Shown in pieces: positions 61,973 to 64,000 of a stretch of DNA of 64,000 bases (positions are counted from its first letter, which is position 1; each line of letters opens with the position of its first letter). The stretch is taken from positions 103,890 to 167,889 of the forward strand of contig NZ_PVTJ01000011.1 in assembly GCF_003002955.1 (NCBI RefSeq), read 5' to 3'. The position numbers were made by a program, and so were the translations under genes. The notes under the pieces were generated by a model. It was not told the origin of the DNA. It saw only the letters and a list, made by a program, of their open reading frames with translations, and ran no database searches. Source of the DNA: Glycomyces artemisiae. GTDB taxonomy: Bacteria > Actinomycetota > Actinomycetes > Mycobacteriales > Micromonosporaceae.

Positions 61973-62734
61973 CTACCGACCGGGGCCGTCCGACAGCTCC
62001 GCGGCCAGAAACGCTCCGGCGCGGAGGAGAGCGATCGTGCGGTCGGCGATGGACTCCAGGCGGGCGTCGAGGGCGGCGGCGGACTCACCGGTCTCGCCGA
62101 GGTCGCGGATCGCGGTGATCGCGAGTTCGACCTCGGGGATGCGGTAGCCGCCCGCGCGCAGGGCCGCGGTGATGCGCGCTTCGCGGATCGCGGTGAGGCC
62201 GTAGCGGCGCGACGATCCGGAGGGCGTGGTGACGCGGTTGGGTGCGACCAGGCCGCACTGCTCCCAGAAGCGGAGCGTCGAGCTGCGGACTCCGAGCGCC
62301 TGGGAGAGTTCGGTGATGGTCATGGCATCGGAGGCGACGGGCTCGGCCTCGGTCTCGGCCTCGCCGCTGATGGCTTCCAGTGCCGTACGCGCGGCGAGCG
62401 CTTGCGCGCGTTCGTCGTGCAATCGCTGGTGCAGGCCGCTGGCGAGCGCCGCTGCGGTCGCGCGGGGTTCGGAGCGGATCGCGCGCATGACGTGCCGGGC
62501 CGCGACCGGGCCGACCGCGAACGCGAGGTCGCGGTAGGCGCGCAGCGCCTCCACATGCCCGGCCGCGAACCGGCGGTACCCGGCCGCCGAGCGGGACGCG
62601 GGCGGGATGACGCCCTGCGCTTCGAGGTCGCGCACCTGCTGCACCGAGTAGCCCGAGGCCGCGGCCACCTCGGCCGTGCCGAGCGGTGCACCGTCCACGC
62701 CGCGCCTCCAACCCTCCATAAGCACTTCAGCCAT
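61973..62734 (-). CDS. MerR-family protein with two helix-turn-helix modules
   Basis: A 253-aa protein with two MerR-like HTH modules. The first (about 18-65) reads LGTAEVAAASGYSVQQVRDL and ASRSAAGYRRF. The second (about 138-185) is MTITELSQALGVRSSTLRFW and SGSSRRYG. Ordinary MerR proteins have one HTH followed by a coiled coil; here the central helix (about 95-130) links the two and a second coiled coil ends the protein. ATG 62734 is used; M6 (62719) is an alternative. It diverges from a DUF6194-like gene across 11 bases, so it probably controls that gene and itself. Confidence 0.78.
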   Translation of the reverse strand: MAEVLMEGWRRGVDGAPLGTAEVAAASGYSVQQVRDLEAQGVIPPASRSAAGYRRFAAGHVEALRAYRDLAFAVGPVAARHVMRAIRSEPRATAAALASGLHQRLHDERAQALAARTALEAISGEAETEAEPVASDAMTITELSQALGVRSSTLRFWEQCGLVAPNRVTTPSGSSRRYGLTAIREARITAALRAGGYRIPEVELAITAIRDLGETGESAAALDARLESIADRTIALLRAGAFLAAELSDGPGR

Positions 62735-62739
62735 ACGCT
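62734..62739 (+). promoter_or_regulatory. -10 box of a leaderless promoter overlapping the MerR start
   Basis: TACGCT lies six bases before ATG 62746 and touches the MerR start codon on the other strand, so each gene's initiation would hinder the other's. Confidence 0.45.
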
Positions 62740-62745
62740 TGAACC

Positions 62746-63219
62746 ATGACCATGGAGCAGATCCTCGACACCGTCCGATCCTTCGACGGCGTCCTCGAAC
62801 TCGCCCCCGCCGAAGGCGGCGAGTTCCCCGAGATCGCCTGGGGCGACCACTTCTTCTACTACGCCCCCGACGGCCAAGTGCCGCAACGGGAGCAGCCCTA
62901 CGCCACGATCATCACCAAGGACTATCCCGACGACACCGCCTGCGACCTCGACCGGCCGGGCCGATGGCGGCTGAACGTCCACGTCGGCACCGAGGCGTTC
63001 ACCGACCTCATCGGGGAGCGCCCCCGCGAGGAGGGGGCGCCGCGCGACTTCACCGCGACCGACACCGTCCTCCCCCACCCGCTGTACCGCCTCCAGGGCT
63101 GGATCGCGATCGTCAACCCCGGTGAACGCACCGAGGCCCAGGCGCTCGGGCTCCTGTGCGCCGCCCACGACGACGCCGTGCGCCGGGCCGAACGCCGCGC
63201 GGCCCGGCCCGGGTCCTGA
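62746..63219 (+). CDS. DUF6194-like protein
   Basis: A 157-aa cytoplasmic protein. The N-terminus MTMEQILDTVRSFDGVLEL, the FPEIAWGDHFFYYAPDG strand and DLDRPGRWRLNVHVG fit the DUF6194 family as I recall it. The C-terminal helix (EAQALGLLCAAHDDAVRRAE) is typical. No enzymatic residues known. Leaderless, controlled presumably by the double-HTH MerR protein. The stop codon sits in the loop of a hairpin. Confidence 0.7.
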   Translation: MTMEQILDTVRSFDGVLELAPAEGGEFPEIAWGDHFFYYAPDGQVPQREQPYATIITKDYPDDTACDLDRPGRWRLNVHVGTEAFTDLIGERPREEGAPRDFTATDTVLPHPLYRLQGWIAIVNPGERTEAQALGLLCAAHDDAVRRAERRAARPGS

Positions 63220-63227
63220 CCCGGGCC
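63206..63227. terminator. Hairpin spanning the DUF6194 stop codon
   Basis: GGCCCGGGT (63206-63214) and ACCCGGGCC (63219-63227) form a perfect nine-bp stem with the stop in a four-base loop. It also lies beyond the end of the convergent dehydratase gene. Confidence 0.6.
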
Positions 63228-63259
63228 GACCTCGCGGACGCGTCCGCCGACGGCGTCGT

Positions 63260-64000
63260 TCACCAGTCGTGGATGGTGCCGTCGTGGAGGCGGTTGAAGG
63301 GGAGGTAGGCCTGGACGTAGGGGTACTTCCCGGCTTCGTCGGTGTCGAGGTCGACGCCGAGCCCGGGTTGGTGGCCGGGGTGGAGGTGGCCGTCGGTCCA
63401 CGTGAACGACTGCTGGAAGACCTGGTCGGTCTTGGCGCCGTGTTGCATGTACTCCTGGATGCCGAAGTTGTGGATCGCCAGGCCCAGGTGCATGGCCGCG
63501 GCCATCCCGACCGGCGAGATGTCGGTGGGCCCGTGCATCCCCGACTTGATCTGGTACTGCGCGGCATAGTCGAGGACCTTCTTCAAATGCGAGATGCCCC
63601 CGGTGTGCGTGACCGCGCTTCGGACGTAGTCGATGAGCTGCTCGCGGATGATCTGCTGGTAGTCCCACACCGTATTGAAGATCTCCCCGACCGCCAGGGG
63701 CGTCGTCGTGTGCTGGCGGACCAGGCGCAGGGCCTCCTGGTTCTCGGCGGGAGTGACGTCTTCAAGCCAGAACAAGTCATAGGGTTCGAGGGACTTGCCG
63801 AGCTGCGCGGCCTGGATCGGGGTGAGGCGGTGGTGGGCGTCGTGCAGCAGCGGCACCTCGGACCCGAACTCGTTCCGGACCGCCTCGAACACGGTGGGCA
63901 CGTGCCGGAGGTAGGAGCGGGTGTCCCAGTCCTCCTCGGCCGGGAGCGCCCCGCGCTGGGCCGGCTCGTGGTCGTAGCGGACCCCTGCCATCGCCTCGAA
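63260..64000 (-). CDS. Mannonate dehydratase-family (enolase superfamily) protein, 3' part
   Basis: The frame continues past the window edge, so only the C-terminal 246 residues are present. It matches the ManD/RspA subgroup: EVPLLHDAHHRLTPIQAAQL with the metal Asp and catalytic His, YDLFWLEDVTPAENQEALRL with the metal Glu, PLAVGEIFNTVWD with the third Glu, and SGMHGPTDISPVGMAAAMH. It ends RLHDGTIHDW, typical of the family. ManD-type members dehydrate D-mannonate or D-gluconate; many paralogues have very low activity and unknown substrates. Neighbouring sugar genes suit a sugar-acid role. Confidence 0.88.
   Translation of the reverse strand, partial: FEAMAGVRYDHEPAQRGALPAEEDWDTRSYLRHVPTVFEAVRNEFGSEVPLLHDAHHRLTPIQAAQLGKSLEPYDLFWLEDVTPAENQEALRLVRQHTTTPLAVGEIFNTVWDYQQIIREQLIDYVRSAVTHTGGISHLKKVLDYAAQYQIKSGMHGPTDISPVGMAAAMHLGLAIHNFGIQEYMQHGAKTDQVFQQSFTWTDGHLHPGHQPGLGVDLDTDEAGKYPYVQAYLPFNRLHDGTIHDW

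Noticed and set aside
1..64000. tRNA, rRNA, CRISPR array, riboswitch
   Set aside because: No cloverleaf with GTTCAAATC-like T arm, no regularly spaced direct repeats and no recognisable riboswitch core were seen by eye; a covariance-model scan would be decisive.

Overview
The window is high-GC (about 70% by eye) actinobacterial DNA. Signs are strong GC bias at third codon positions, many GTG starts, AfsR/SARP-type regulators, lipoproteins with charged low-complexity linkers, and leaderless promoters. A soil actinomycete of the Glycomycetaceae/Micromonosporaceae kind would fit, but genus is a guess. No rRNA, tRNA, CRISPR array or complete insertion sequence was seen.

Layout. 1-1.1 kb: end of a secreted metzincin protease and a secreted protein. 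1.2-4 kb: a BTAD/NB-ARC/TPR regulator. 4.07-8.8 kb: a compact RNA-repair operon, Hen1 methyltransferase, Pnkp kinase-phosphatase-ligase and an RlaP-type nucleotidyltransferase. 8.8-14.2 kb: housekeeping and stress genes (AlkB, EamA exporter, ArsR repressor plus MFS exporter with a perfect operator palindrome). 14.3-19.5 kb: polysaccharide genes (GH12, GH36, GH42).

19.5-28.6 kb is an accessory island. It opens with a truncated large serine integrase and holds a small RiPP-like locus: a 51-aa precursor ending in CSCNAGDDNPY, a radical SAM/SPASM maturase, a GNAT-like protein and an unknown 196-aa protein, facing an XRE/TPR regulator and a NUDIX hydrolase. It ends in an AT-rich segment carrying a 1008-aa PHP plus SMC/ABC-type ATPase (TrlF-like), a candidate defence gene. 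The GC drop begins inside the NUDIX gene.

28.7-48.2 kb returns to sugar metabolism. Two LplB/LplC-type ABC importers, each with a lipoprotein but no ATPase, flank GH29, GH42 and GH2 enzymes with GntR, LacI and AraC regulators and a Gfo/Idh/MocA protein. The LacI palindrome GTGAACCTTCAC lies before both the GH2 gene and the LacI operon. With the GH12 enzyme the set would suit uptake and trimming of fucosylated and galactosylated glucans such as xyloglucan (inference).

48.3-64 kb: VOC, DUF1905 and DUF1761 proteins, a TetR regulator, a MacAB-like export module with lipoprotein facing its own two-component system, a NIF3-like protein, a second BTAD/NB-ARC regulator, a lipoprotein, a CNNM/CBS membrane protein, a double-HTH MerR regulator, a DUF6194-like protein and the 3' part of a mannonate dehydratase-family gene that runs off the window. 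At least eight genes share the same leaderless layout, a -10 box six bases before the start codon.
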